This document shows positions 42,479 through 51,407 of a stretch of DNA of 64,000 nt, piece by piece. The stretch spans positions 15,733 to 79,732 of the forward strand of contig JBGSNA010000305.1 in assembly GCA_041739875.1 (NCBI GenBank), given 5' to 3'. Position numbers and translations under genes: made by a program. The notes under the pieces are model-generated. The model searched no databases, had not been told where the DNA came from, and was given only the letters and a program-made list of their open reading frames with translations. The first letter of the stretch is position 1. Every line of letters begins with the position of its first letter. This DNA is from JBBSJZ01 sp041739875. Lineage in GTDB: Bacteria > Planctomycetota > Planctomycetia > Pirellulales > Pirellulaceae.

Positions 42479-43318
42479 ATGCCCGAGTTACCTGAAGTCG
42501 AGACGATGCGACGTGGCCTGTTGCCCGTGGTCGATAGCCGGATCGTCAAAGCGGTACTACCGCCATGCGATTGCCGGCCCATTTCAATTAAACCGCCCTT
42601 CCCTGCCCTGGCCCGATCGATTCGTGGCAAACGGATTGCGGGTATCGGCCGTTTGGGTAAGCGAGTGCTAATTGAGCTGGAAAACGGATCAGCGATCGTG
42701 ATCGAACCTCGCATGACCGGACTTGTGCTGCTAGCAGAACCGCCGACCGTTGATCACTTGCGGTTGCGGCTTGAACTCGAAGGTGGCCATTGTGATGAAC
42801 TATTATTCTGGGACCGACGCGGTCTCGGTACGGTCAGCTTGCTTACCTCCGATGAACTAAAGCACTCACTCGCCGCAAGACTCGGGCCCGACGCTTTGGT
42901 GATCACTGCGGACGAGCTTCGAGAGAACTTTGGTTCCAGCCGACGTCCCATCAAACCCGCCCTGTTGGATCAAAAACAGGTCGCGGGGATCGGGAATTTG
43001 TACGCCTCGGAAATCTTATTTCTCGCCGGAGTGGATCCCCGCACACGGTGTGATCGCCTGACTCAAAAACAGTGGTTACGGATCCATGCGGCGATTGGCG
43101 AAGTTTTGAATGACGCAATTATCCATGAGGGTAGCACCTTAAGCGACGGCACCTACCGCAACGCTCTGAACGTCCAAGGTGGTTATCAGAACCAGCACCG
43201 AGTTTACGACCGAGCCGGTGTGACATGCGGTCGTTGCAGCAAAAAACAGATCCTCCGTATGGTCCAAGCCCAACGCAGCACGTTTTATTGTCCGGGGTGC
43301 CAATCTCGCCGAGGCTAG
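42479..43318 (+). CDS. mutM: Formamidopyrimidine-DNA glycosylase
   Basis: 279 aa. Begins MPELPEVETMRRGL, with the catalytic Pro and Glu after Met removal. GKRVLIEL near 60 holds the conserved Lys, and the H2TH region (KQVAGIGNLYASEILF) and the C-terminal zinc finger CGRC...FYCPGC are intact. Removes 8-oxoguanine and formamidopyrimidines from DNA. GYQNQHRVYDRAGVTC fits the family before the finger. The extra segment after residue 25 is ordinary. Single gene, divergent from the HTH-repeat gene. Confidence 0.95.
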   Translation: MPELPEVETMRRGLLPVVDSRIVKAVLPPCDCRPISIKPPFPALARSIRGKRIAGIGRLGKRVLIELENGSAIVIEPRMTGLVLLAEPPTVDHLRLRLELEGGHCDELLFWDRRGLGTVSLLTSDELKHSLAARLGPDALVITADELRENFGSSRRPIKPALLDQKQVAGIGNLYASEILFLAGVDPRTRCDRLTQKQWLRIHAAIGEVLNDAIIHEGSTLSDGTYRNALNVQGGYQNQHRVYDRAGVTCGRCSKKQILRMVQAQRSTFYCPGCQSRRG

Positions 43319-43414
43319 TTTTGCCAAATTCGGCCGACAAATTCGCAAATTCAGCTACGAATTCGCGACGAAATGGCATTCGCCGCCAAGGATGGGCTGC
43401 GGTACAATGATGGC

Positions 43415-44521
43415 ATGAATAAACCGCCTGAATCACTGCCGCCCTCCCCTGCCCCGGCTCAAACTTCATTGGCGCGACGTTCGTCTTTGCCTCGTCGCGA
43501 TTGGCTCAAGACCGCTCTCGCACTGAGCGGCGGACTCGCGATGGCTGGCACGACAACTCGAGCGACGGCCGCAAAGGACCCTCGGTGGAACGAAGCGATT
43601 GAGAAAGGACTGAACTGGCTTTCGCGAACCCAGTCCTCTCGCGGCCAATGGAACACGCAAGTCTATCCAACAGCAATGGCCGCACTCGCAGGCACAGCGA
43701 TGATCGGCAGCGGTTCAACCACGACTCAAGGACCTTACGCGAGAGAGATCGCCCGTGCTGCTGACTTTATTATCAGCAAAAGTCGAGAGAACGGTCTCAT
43801 CGGCGATCCGCAAACCGATTCGAGATACACCTATGGTCACGGCTTCTCGATGCTGTTCTTGTCTCAGGTGCTGGGCGAAGAAGGCTTACTCGATCGACGT
43901 GAAGAACTCGTTCAAGTCCTGACCAAAGCCGTCGAGTTCAGCGGCAATGCGCAAACGGCTGCTGGTGGATGGGGCTATGTCTCGGCACGTGAAGGCAACG
44001 ACTTCGACGAAGGCTCCACCACCATCACTCAAGTTCAAGGCTTGCGTGGTTGTCGCAACGCCGGCATTCCCGTGAGCAGCGAAGTGATCGATAAGGCCAA
44101 AGCCTATATCTATGAGTGCAAGAATGCCGATGGCGGTATCAGCTACAGCAGTCGACAAAAAGGTAGCAGCCGCCCAGCGATCACAGCTGCTGCACTTGCT
44201 GCTCTGTACAATGCAGGCGATTACGACGCCGAGCAAGTTCCGGAGATGCTGGCTTACGCGAAAGACTCGTTGCACGACATCAGTGACGCCGCTCGATCAT
44301 TCGGTCACTGGCACTACACATACCTCTACTACAGCCAAGTCGTTTATCGCCAAGGCGACGAGCTATGGAAGCCGTTCCGAGATCGACTTTACGATCGCAT
44401 CGTGAGCGAACAGCGTCCTGACGGTGACTGGGAAGGGCAAATCCACAGCGTCTATGTCACCGCATGCAACCTCATCATGTTGCAACTCGACCACGGCTAT
44501 CTACCAATCTACCAACGCTAG
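43415..44521 (+). CDS. Tat-exported toroid (prenyltransferase/squalene-oxidase repeat) protein
   Basis: 368 aa from the ATG at 43415. Pro-rich leader, then the twin-arginine signal RRDWLKTALALSGG. The mature part consists of alpha/alpha-toroid repeats: LNWLSRTQSSRGQWNTQVY, AAGGWGYVSA, NADGGISYSS, ending QRPDGDWEG and YLPIYQR. Related in its C-terminus (…LPIY end, W/Y-rich block) to the 919-aa protein of the exb operon. No DxDD cyclase motif seen, so probably not a terpene cyclase. Function unknown; Tat export suggests folding or cofactor loading before export. Confidence 0.85.
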   Translation: MNKPPESLPPSPAPAQTSLARRSSLPRRDWLKTALALSGGLAMAGTTTRATAAKDPRWNEAIEKGLNWLSRTQSSRGQWNTQVYPTAMAALAGTAMIGSGSTTTQGPYAREIARAADFIISKSRENGLIGDPQTDSRYTYGHGFSMLFLSQVLGEEGLLDRREELVQVLTKAVEFSGNAQTAAGGWGYVSAREGNDFDEGSTTITQVQGLRGCRNAGIPVSSEVIDKAKAYIYECKNADGGISYSSRQKGSSRPAITAAALAALYNAGDYDAEQVPEMLAYAKDSLHDISDAARSFGHWHYTYLYYSQVVYRQGDELWKPFRDRLYDRIVSEQRPDGDWEGQIHSVYVTACNLIMLQLDHGYLPIYQR

Positions 44522-44798
44522 CACCAACCGTTCCCCGTTGGCCGGAACAAGGTCACGTAGGCCGGAAAAAGGAGCGACAGCGACGCAATTCGGCATCTCC
44601 CAACTATCCCCCGCAGCGCCCACCCAGACTCAATCCGCCATTCGGCTTATCCAACGTGTGGTTCTTGATTTTGTGTTGACAGGCTCCACGATTGTCTCTC
44701 GATCAAGTAAAGTCGAACTAGAACGCTTAGCAGTCTCGTCGACGCCACAGAGTGACTAATGAACTAAGCATACGCGTAAACCTCAAGAGGAGTTGCTG

Positions 44799-45782
44799 AT
44801 GCCCAACGACTTTCGCTGCATGTTGGTGCGAGAGACTGAATCAGGCATCATGCATGAAGTCACTCGGCGTCCGGTCTCGGAACTTCCAGCGGGCGATGTG
44901 ACCATTGCGGTGCAGTGGTCGAGTTTAAATTACAAGGACGCGTTGGCCGCGACCGGGAACAAGGGCGTCGCTCCCAATCTGCCGCATGTTCCCGGTATTG
45001 ATGCGGCGGGAGTCGTGACCGAAGGAACAGATGAATTTCCCGTTGGACAAAACGTCATCGTGACGGGATACGATCTGGGCGGAAAACATTGGGGCGGTTT
45101 GGCGGAGACGATTCGAGTACCCGAATCCTGGGTCGTACCGCTTCCTGATTCACTTTCACTTCGTGACGCAATGATCCTGGGTACAGCGGGCTTCACCGCT
45201 GCACAATGTGTTCGCGAACTGATGCGAAACGAAGTCTCGAACGAGTTGCCGATCGTGGTGACCGGAGCTACCGGAGGTGTCGGATCGTTAGCTGTGAAAC
45301 TACTCCGCAAACTTGGCTACCGCGTCACCGCAGTCACCGGTAAACCTGACGCAAAGGGCTGGCTCATGAAGCTAGGCGCGGATGCGATCCTGGATCGAGC
45401 TAAGATGGATCTGAATTCAACACGACCGATGCTTAGCACAGCTTTCTCCGGAGCAGTCGACACGGTTGGCGGCGCAACACTGTCTTGGCTGCTTAAATCA
45501 ACTGACGTCAATGGATGCGTCGCCGCTTGCGGGATGGTTGGCGGAACGGAGTTGGACATGACTGTGTTCCCGTTCATCCTGCGCGGTGTGCGATTGGCGG
45601 GAATTACCTCAGCACTGTGCCCGATGGACGAGCGACTCAAGATTTGGCAGCGGTTGTCCGGACCGTGGAAGCTCGAGAATCTTGATGATTTGGCAACCGA
45701 AGTCGATTTAGAGTCGCTGTCACCCGCGATTGAGGAAATTCTCGCCGGTAGAGTCCGCGGCCGCGTCGTGGTGAGAATTTGA
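44799..45782 (+). CDS. YhdH/AcuI-family zinc-free NADPH quinone/acrylyl-CoA reductase
   Basis: 327 aa from the ATG at 44799, with GAGGAG 6 bases upstream. Medium-chain dehydrogenase: SSLNYKDALA, NLPHVPGIDAAGVV, the nucleotide site VVTGATGGVGSLAVKLL, and late ITSALCPMDERLKIWQRL, which are YhdH/YhfP features. No catalytic zinc ligands. AcuI reduces acryloyl-CoA to propionyl-CoA with NADPH; the YhdH branch may detoxify acryloyl-CoA. No acu or DMSP genes are nearby, so the assignment is family-level. Confidence 0.88.
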   Translation: MPNDFRCMLVRETESGIMHEVTRRPVSELPAGDVTIAVQWSSLNYKDALAATGNKGVAPNLPHVPGIDAAGVVTEGTDEFPVGQNVIVTGYDLGGKHWGGLAETIRVPESWVVPLPDSLSLRDAMILGTAGFTAAQCVRELMRNEVSNELPIVVTGATGGVGSLAVKLLRKLGYRVTAVTGKPDAKGWLMKLGADAILDRAKMDLNSTRPMLSTAFSGAVDTVGGATLSWLLKSTDVNGCVAACGMVGGTELDMTVFPFILRGVRLAGITSALCPMDERLKIWQRLSGPWKLENLDDLATEVDLESLSPAIEEILAGRVRGRVVVRI

Positions 45783-45847
45783 AGAAATTCGCCCAAATCA
45801 GAAAAGAGTTAGACAAATCGTTTCGAACTGCGCATCTTGGAGCTTAG

Positions 45848-46411
45848 ATGAATCCTCCAGATATCTTTTCTGTTCGCGTTCGCCACTGTGCCGAGCGTAT
45901 CGCCGAGAGCCGTGAAGCGGCCCTTTCGGGACTATACGATTTGACGGCTCAACGACTGGTTCGCTACGCGACAACCATCACCTGCAACCAGCACGACGCT
46001 GAGGACGCGCTGCAAACGGCACTGGTGCGAGTCGCGGCGGAACCGAAATTATTGCTTCGAGCCGATAAGCCGTGGCCGTATTTGCTGCGCATGGTTCGCA
46101 ACGAAGCTCTGGTGATTTTGCGTCGAAAGAAACGTTGGTCGCTGATCGACGGATTGAAAGACTTGCTTACCGCGCCGAGCGTCGATGGTCGGAACCAGGA
46201 GGAAACGCATCGAGCGATTTGGATCGCACTGCGAACCTTGCCAGCCGAACAGAGCGAAGTGGTAGTGCTCAAAATTTGGGAATCCATGACGTTTGCCGAG
46301 ATCGCTGAAGTGCTCGACCTGCCTGCCGCGACAGCTGCGAGCCGATATCGCTACGCCATTGAGAAGCTCGCCTTGAAACTTCGCGCCGACGACTTTGAGG
46401 TGGCGAAATGA
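45848..46411 (+). CDS. ECF sigma factor at the head of the GspF/pseudopilin operon
   Basis: 187 aa. Region 2: QRLVRYATTITCNQHDAEDALQTALVRVAAEP, split here as YATTITCNQHDAEDALQT and ALVRVAAEP, then WPYLLRMVRNEALVILRRKK. Region 4: LRTLPAEQSEVVVLKIWESM, TFAEIAEVLDLPAATAASRYRYA. A normal ECF factor without a long C-terminal extension. First gene of a plus-strand unit to 52310; the next gene overlaps by ATGA. Likely controls that unit. Confidence 0.93.
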   Translation: MNPPDIFSVRVRHCAERIAESREAALSGLYDLTAQRLVRYATTITCNQHDAEDALQTALVRVAAEPKLLLRADKPWPYLLRMVRNEALVILRRKKRWSLIDGLKDLLTAPSVDGRNQEETHRAIWIALRTLPAEQSEVVVLKIWESMTFAEIAEVLDLPAATAASRYRYAIEKLALKLRADDFEVAK

Positions 46412-46800
46412 ATCCCCTTCAAGACGCATCGGCAAACAACGACGAACTGGCTCAACTCGAGCAAGACATCTTTGCAGCGGGTAAATACATACGTCCTTCT
46501 GATGACCTGCGACCGCGGACGATCGAAGCGGCCAAGGAGCATTGTGGTAATCATCGGTTCGTGCGAAATGTGATTGGCATCGGACTAGCGGCGCTGCTGC
46601 TGTTGATGCTCGGTGTCCCCATGACGGAAACGATTCGCCAGCGTCGCGCTCGCGCAACTTCGCCCACATCAGCCGAGATCCAGCAGCAGGCGATCGAGTA
46701 CTCACTCAAAGCCGGGATCACACCGGATTGGGGATTGAGTCAAGAATTTGATAACCTGAGACACTTCCAAGCCGATCGCTTGGGTCGCTCAGAACCATAG
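46408..46800 (+). CDS. Small single-TM protein, candidate anti-sigma
   Basis: 130 aa, coupled to the sigma gene by ATGA. N-terminal about 50 residues are acidic and helical (DELAQLEQDIFAAGKYIRP, then RTIEAAKEH), then one transmembrane helix (VIGIGLAALLLLMLGVPM) and a short outer domain (SLKAGITPDWGLSQEFDNL). Overlap with the sigma gene and this topology suggest an anti-sigma factor, but there is no ZAS motif, so the role is inferred. Confidence 0.7.
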   Translation: MNPLQDASANNDELAQLEQDIFAAGKYIRPSDDLRPRTIEAAKEHCGNHRFVRNVIGIGLAALLLLMLGVPMTETIRQRRARATSPTSAEIQQQAIEYSLKAGITPDWGLSQEFDNLRHFQADRLGRSEP

Positions 46801-46876
46801 TCGGCTAATCTCGCGCAAACGCCAGTTTTCGTAAACAATTTCCAGCCGCCTGCACATCTCCTAGATAGGAACCGAC

Positions 46877-47911
46877 TTGGCGATCCATGCGGATCGCCCA
46901 CTTCATAATAGCTTGGCGGATTTGATGGCTGAGGCGACACTTCAACGCGTATTGGCTTTCAACCAACAACTCCACAAGCTATCGCTAGCCGGCGTTCCCA
47001 TCGAGCTTGATCCGCAAAGTTCTGGGACCGACGGCCGCGACAACGGATCCTTGAATTCATCCATCCAGCAAGTTGAGTCGGCGTTGAAGCTACGTGTCGA
47101 ATTGGGACAACACGCGGATTCCGCGATCGACGCAGCGCCCGAACTGACACCACGCTATCGAGCCTCGCTCAAGACGTGGTTGCAACTCGAAGATCCCGAC
47201 GCGGCACTGAATCCGCTCACATTACCGACACGCGAGCGATTGGAAGTGATCCGCGGTGTTAGCATGTCGCTGGTCCAACCCATGCTGATCTTCGCTCTTA
47301 CCTTTATCGCGTTTCTTGTGCTTTGCTTGTTCACAGTGCCTCAACTGGAGGCGATCTATGCACAAAACAGGACAACGCCATCGGGCACGCTCGCGATTCT
47401 GCAACAACTTCGCAACACCCTGCGGATCTGGGGCGTCGCAATCCCGATCGTGCTTCTCGTTGCTTGCATCACTTGGAATCGCAAATCGTCGCGAATCAAT
47501 GTCCACCAGATACTGCCCGGCGGACGACGTTATCTACAGTCGCTGCGTCATGCCAGTTTTGCCGAGCAGGTGGCGATCCTACTTGAGAACGAGGTGCCAC
47601 TCGAGCAAGCCATGCGGCTCGCCGATCCAGAACTCGGAGCGACGTACGCTGCCGATCGCCAGTCAGCCCCACCGCTGCTGCGATGGGCACTCACCGGCGA
47701 TCTCGGTGGCGAACCGTTGTCGAGCGTGTTGCGTTTCGTCTCGCTGACGTATCGACAGGTCGCTGAACAATACGCCGCGATTTGGCGAGTCGTGTTGCCA
47801 ACATTCTTGGGTGCGTTCGTTGGCGGATTATTAGTGTTGGTCTATGGGTTGAGCTTGTTTCTCCCCATGATCGACGCGTTGAACATGATCGCCTTGCCGC
47901 AACAATCGTGA
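46877..47911 (+). CDS. GspF-like inner-membrane protein 1
   Basis: 344 aa from a TTG with AGGA 6 bases upstream. Type II secretion/type IV pilus F topology: N-terminal soluble helical domain, two central helices (MLIFALTFIAFLVLCLF; IWGVAIPIVLLVACITW), a second soluble domain with FAEQVAILLENEVPLEQAM (the GspF signature F-x-x-x-LA-x-L-x-x-G-x-x-L), and a C-terminal helix (FLGAFVGGLLVLVYGLSL). Degenerate and shorter than E. coli GspF (about 405). First of three related proteins in a row. Confidence 0.8.
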   Translation: MAIHADRPLHNSLADLMAEATLQRVLAFNQQLHKLSLAGVPIELDPQSSGTDGRDNGSLNSSIQQVESALKLRVELGQHADSAIDAAPELTPRYRASLKTWLQLEDPDAALNPLTLPTRERLEVIRGVSMSLVQPMLIFALTFIAFLVLCLFTVPQLEAIYAQNRTTPSGTLAILQQLRNTLRIWGVAIPIVLLVACITWNRKSSRINVHQILPGGRRYLQSLRHASFAEQVAILLENEVPLEQAMRLADPELGATYAADRQSAPPLLRWALTGDLGGEPLSSVLRFVSLTYRQVAEQYAAIWRVVLPTFLGAFVGGLLVLVYGLSLFLPMIDALNMIALPQQS

Positions 47912-47919
47912 GCTGAGAA

Positions 47920-48900
47920 ATGTCAAACACCGTCCAACACTCGATTCTCATCCCAGCGATTGAAGCTCTCGCCGAAGAACTTCCCGCTGGCAAGCGCCGT
48001 CGCGAGATGAAACAACTCGCCTTATCGCTGCGTGACGATTCGACGATTGGGGACTCGGCTCAAGCTCAACGATCACGTTCTTGGTTGCCGGTGTTCTCTC
48101 GAAGCTTGGCGACGCCCGCAGCGGCGACTCGATTGAGTGATTGGATGAACCAAGCCTCGCGAGAGAGCGAGATCCGCAGTCGACGCCGACGCGTGCTGCT
48201 CTATCCCATTCTCGTATTTGCTTTTGCCTCACTCGTGTTTTTTGGACTGGGGCAGATGGTCGTGTCGCCGTTTATTCGGATGTACGATGAATTTGGCCTC
48301 AGTTTGCCTGGACCAACGGCATTCCTGTTCTTTTGGGTCAATGAGTGGCAACATCACACAGCGAGATTTGTTGCCATTGCGATGTTGATTCTCGTCACCG
48401 GCTACATCGTTTCAAGCGTTTGGATCCAACACGCTTTGTCGACACGTCTTTTTGGTTTCGTTGTCGGTGGCACAACCAGCAACGTCGCGGCCATGGCCAC
48501 GTTCTCTGGCTTACTCGCGGACTTGCTTGCGAACAACGTGCCGCTTGCCGAGTCGCTCGAACTAGCCGGGCGTGGATGTGGGCATCGGCATTTTGAGCAC
48601 GTTGCGTTGAGCTTGGCTGACGAACATCGCAAAGGTGATATCTCGTTGACACAATCTCCCGTTGCGAGATGTTTACCCAGTAACTTGATCGATGCCCTTC
48701 AACCGAGTGATGGTTCTCCACCACGATCCAAGCTGGTTCGTGAACTCTCAATGATCTACGCCGAGCGGGCTGTCCAGCGAACCGAATGGTCCACCGGAGT
48801 GATTGGTGCATTCGCAGTATTGATGGTCGGCCTAGTGGTGGCTTTCATAGTCATCGCGTTGTTCATGCCCCTAGTTTCACTAGTCAGTGGGCTAACTTAG
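47920..48900 (+). CDS. GspF-like inner-membrane protein 2
   Basis: 326 aa, 8 bases after the first. Three helices in GspF order: LLYPILVFAFASLVFFGLGQM, ARFVAIAMLILVTGYIVSSVW, and FAVLMVGLVVAFIVIALFM at the C-terminus. The second F domain shows TFSGLLADLLANNVPLAESLELAG. The N-terminal domain is short. Sequence clearly differs from both neighbours, so three old paralogues rather than a fresh duplication. Confidence 0.8.
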   Translation: MSNTVQHSILIPAIEALAEELPAGKRRREMKQLALSLRDDSTIGDSAQAQRSRSWLPVFSRSLATPAAATRLSDWMNQASRESEIRSRRRRVLLYPILVFAFASLVFFGLGQMVVSPFIRMYDEFGLSLPGPTAFLFFWVNEWQHHTARFVAIAMLILVTGYIVSSVWIQHALSTRLFGFVVGGTTSNVAAMATFSGLLADLLANNVPLAESLELAGRGCGHRHFEHVALSLADEHRKGDISLTQSPVARCLPSNLIDALQPSDGSPPRSKLVRELSMIYAERAVQRTEWSTGVIGAFAVLMVGLVVAFIVIALFMPLVSLVSGLT

Positions 48901-48909
48901 GAATCAATC

Positions 48910-50025
48910 ATGGACACCTCCAGCATCCTTGAGCTACCGCACCAAGCGATTTGGTACCTAGAGAATCGCTTTTTGTCGCGATGGCGTGTGGCAACGCTAT
49001 GGCCCGTCGACTCGGAAGCCGCGATCCAGCGGTCTCTGCTACGTCTACTCGCCGTGGCTCGAAGTGAGCGAGTCGATGTGGCGGTGTTGATCCGCAACTT
49101 CGCTGATGAACATCGCGGCATGTGGAAGTATCGTTTGCGGCGACTTGCAAAACGCATCGACGGTGGCACGTCGCTGGTCAATGCCTTGGAGCATACTCCG
49201 GACGTCTTGAGCCCATCACAAGTACTTGCCATCCGCTTCGCGACTCAGTCCGGCACGCTCGAACGGACCTACCAAGACTTGCTAGACCATCCGATTAATA
49301 ACCAATTATCTACTCGTGCAACCTTTCGGCGAGCGGTTGGTTATGGATTTGCATTGCTTCTTGTACTGGCGCTAGTTCTTTCATTTCTAAACGTGTACAT
49401 CGTACCGACGCTGGCGAAGATGTGTGAAGAGTTTGGCATCAACATGCCCTCGGTGATGCAGTCGTTCATAGACGTGAATCGTCAGATTTCAAATTTCGGC
49501 ATTTTGTGGATGGTGATCATTCTTTCCTCAATTTGTCTATTTGTCCTGTCACCCTTGCGACGTGGCTTCACGAATTGGATTTCGCCTTGGTGGACTCGCG
49601 TATCCACACAAGCTCACTCCGCGGAATTACTCCGCATGCTTGCGATCTCCGTCGACGCGGGTCGACCACTGGACGGCTCGCTCTCGATCCTCGCTCGATA
49701 TCACTTTGATCGGGAAGTGCGCAGCCGACTTTTGTTCGCGCGTAACGAAGTCGAGCAAGGCGCCGAGCCCTGGGAATGCCTCCAACGTGCTCGATTTATA
49801 GATCCAGCCGAGGCGGACGCCATTCGATCCGCCACCGATCGTCGCCTTCAAGCCTGGACGCTGAACCAGATTGCCTTGGTCAAAGCCACGTCGGTCTCAA
49901 ATCGGCACGAGCGAATTGCCGAACTCGCCAAGCCGGCTATCACGCTTGTCGTCGCGAGCATCGTGCTTTGGGTGACCCTCGCTTTCATTCAATACCTCGC
50001 AGCTTTAATCCAAATGCTGACCTAG
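48910..50025 (+). CDS. GspF-like inner-membrane protein 3
   Basis: 371 aa, 9 bases after the second. Best match to canonical GspF: RSLLRLLAVARSERVDVAVLI, KRIDGGTSLVNALEHTPDVLS, then helix GYGFALLLVLALVLSFLNVYI, EEFGINMPSVMQSF, second helix FGILWMVIILSSICLFVL, ELLRMLAISVDAGRPLDGSL, and a C-terminal helix AITLVVASIVLWVTLAFIQY. Both F domains are recognisable. Platform protein of a pseudopilus/pilus machine, normally contacting an ATPase that is absent here. Confidence 0.85.
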   Translation: MDTSSILELPHQAIWYLENRFLSRWRVATLWPVDSEAAIQRSLLRLLAVARSERVDVAVLIRNFADEHRGMWKYRLRRLAKRIDGGTSLVNALEHTPDVLSPSQVLAIRFATQSGTLERTYQDLLDHPINNQLSTRATFRRAVGYGFALLLVLALVLSFLNVYIVPTLAKMCEEFGINMPSVMQSFIDVNRQISNFGILWMVIILSSICLFVLSPLRRGFTNWISPWWTRVSTQAHSAELLRMLAISVDAGRPLDGSLSILARYHFDREVRSRLLFARNEVEQGAEPWECLQRARFIDPAEADAIRSATDRRLQAWTLNQIALVKATSVSNRHERIAELAKPAITLVVASIVLWVTLAFIQYLAALIQMLT

Positions 50026-50029
50026 ACCC

Positions 50030-50443
50030 ATGATATCCATTCATCCACCCAGACATCGTCGCGGTACAACCGTCGCTGACTTACTCGTCGCCGCCACACT
50101 CCTGGCGACAATGGTGACGACCATGATGACGTTGACCGTTCGAAGTGGACGGTTGAGACAAGAGACTCGCCATCAGCAACTCGCTCTTGACGAACTGTCC
50201 AACCAGCTTGAACGGCTGCTCAGTCTTGATGCGAAGGATCGTGAAAGCGAGATGGCAAGCTTGAATCTGCCAGAGCACATCACCGCAATATTGCCTGGGG
50301 CCAAACTGGAAGGAAAATCGATCGAAGACGAGAACGGAACTCGCATTGAGCTGAGCCTTGCGTGGGATCACCCGATCAAATCGCCCCCACTGAGCCTCGT
50401 TGGTTGGGCTGACGCTACCGTCATCACGGAGTCGCAACCATGA
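50030..50443 (+). CDS. Minor pseudopilin, GspI-like
   Basis: 137 aa. The prepilin-type N-terminus is RRG-TTVADLLVAATLLATMV: processing Gly, Thr at +1 and Asp at +5 in place of Glu, followed by one hydrophobic helix. Then LALDELSNQLERLLSLDAKD (an I-type helix) and a small beta-rich domain. The order I-J-K in this and the next two genes matches T2SS operons. The D5 substitution is unusual. Confidence 0.75.
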   Translation: MISIHPPRHRRGTTVADLLVAATLLATMVTTMMTLTVRSGRLRQETRHQQLALDELSNQLERLLSLDAKDRESEMASLNLPEHITAILPGAKLEGKSIEDENGTRIELSLAWDHPIKSPPLSLVGWADATVITESQP

Positions 50444-50964
50444 TCCAGCGCCGCGGCTTCTCGCTCATTGAAATGCTTCTCACGATGACGGTGGGAAGTG
50501 CACTGATGGTGCTGGCAATGACATTGCTTCAACAAGCTATGTCACTATCTTCGCAGACTCAAAAGCAATGCGATTCAGACCGAACGACCCATCAGCTCTG
50601 CGAACAATTTCGTCGAGACGCACACTCCGCCTCGACGGTTATAACCAATGATCACGCCGAAACTATCTTCATTGTCGACTTTGAGAGTGTCCTCTACCGC
50701 GTTCTCGATGGGACGGTAATACGAACGCGACCAACCCAACAAGAATATGAGCGATACAAGCTCGGCGAATCCGCTAGCGTCACGATCGAGCCGCTAGACC
50801 CACCGACACGAATCAGCTTGACGGTTCGACGGCAACCCTCTCTCAAACACGTTGGCCCGCGAACCGATCGGCAAGTGACTGTCTCGGTGGGACGGTTCAC
50901 AAGAACGACCCCAGACGAAACTTCCGCAGACGAGAAAATCGCAACAAGGGAGACACAACGATGA
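50440..50964 (+). CDS. Minor pseudopilin, GspJ-like
   Basis: 174 aa, ATGA overlap with the previous gene and again with the next. Class III prepilin signal RRG-FSLIEMLLTMTVGSALMV with Glu at +5, then DRTTHQLCEQFRRDAHSAST, the J-type continuation, and a beta-rich end. Processed by a prepilin peptidase encoded elsewhere. Confidence 0.85.
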   Translation: MIQRRGFSLIEMLLTMTVGSALMVLAMTLLQQAMSLSSQTQKQCDSDRTTHQLCEQFRRDAHSASTVITNDHAETIFIVDFESVLYRVLDGTVIRTRPTQQEYERYKLGESASVTIEPLDPPTRISLTVRRQPSLKHVGPRTDRQVTVSVGRFTRTTPDETSADEKIATRETQR

Positions 50965-51401
50965 CGTGTCAGCCAAACTCGCGTCCCAATGCTCTACGCG
51001 AGAGGCGTCGAGGTTTAGTAACGGTTTGCGTCCTCGTGTGCTTATTGGTCGCAACGTCGCTTGCGATGGTCGTCATGCAGTCGGCCATTCGTGAGCGTCG
51101 TGAAATGGGACTGCGTCACCAGATGCTGCAAACGGAGTTCTTCCTTGATGCCGGTTTGCAACGTGCTCGGTCGCAAATAAACGCGGCTGCTGACTACCAA
51201 GGTGAAACCTGGATTCCCACACCGAACGCGACACGCTTCCCCGATGCGACCGTCATCATCGAGTTAACTGATGATGGCAAGTCCATCAACGTGATCGCGA
51301 GTCTCGGGGAAAAACCTCGCGATGAATCACGTGTTGCCGCTCACGTGACTCGCCGAAGCCACAAATTCTCAATCGCAACTCATACCAAAGAATCGGAGTA
51401 A
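50961..51401 (+). CDS. Minor pseudopilin, GspK/PilX-like
   Basis: 146 aa, ATGA overlap. RERRRG-LVTVCVLVCLLVATSLAMVV: a prepilin-like site without Glu at +5, as known for the tip pseudopilin GspK, then MQSAIRERREMGLRHQMLQ and a short outer domain. Much shorter than GspK (about 300 aa), so it lacks the large K-specific domain. Confidence 0.72.
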   Translation: MTCQPNSRPNALRERRRGLVTVCVLVCLLVATSLAMVVMQSAIRERREMGLRHQMLQTEFFLDAGLQRARSQINAAADYQGETWIPTPNATRFPDATVIIELTDDGKSINVIASLGEKPRDESRVAAHVTRRSHKFSIATHTKESE

Positions 51402-51407
51402 CAATAA

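Noticed and set aside
44676..44681. TTGACA as a possible -35 box before the AcuI-like gene
   Set aside because: No acceptable -10 at 16-18 bases; planctomycete promoters are also poorly defined by this consensus.
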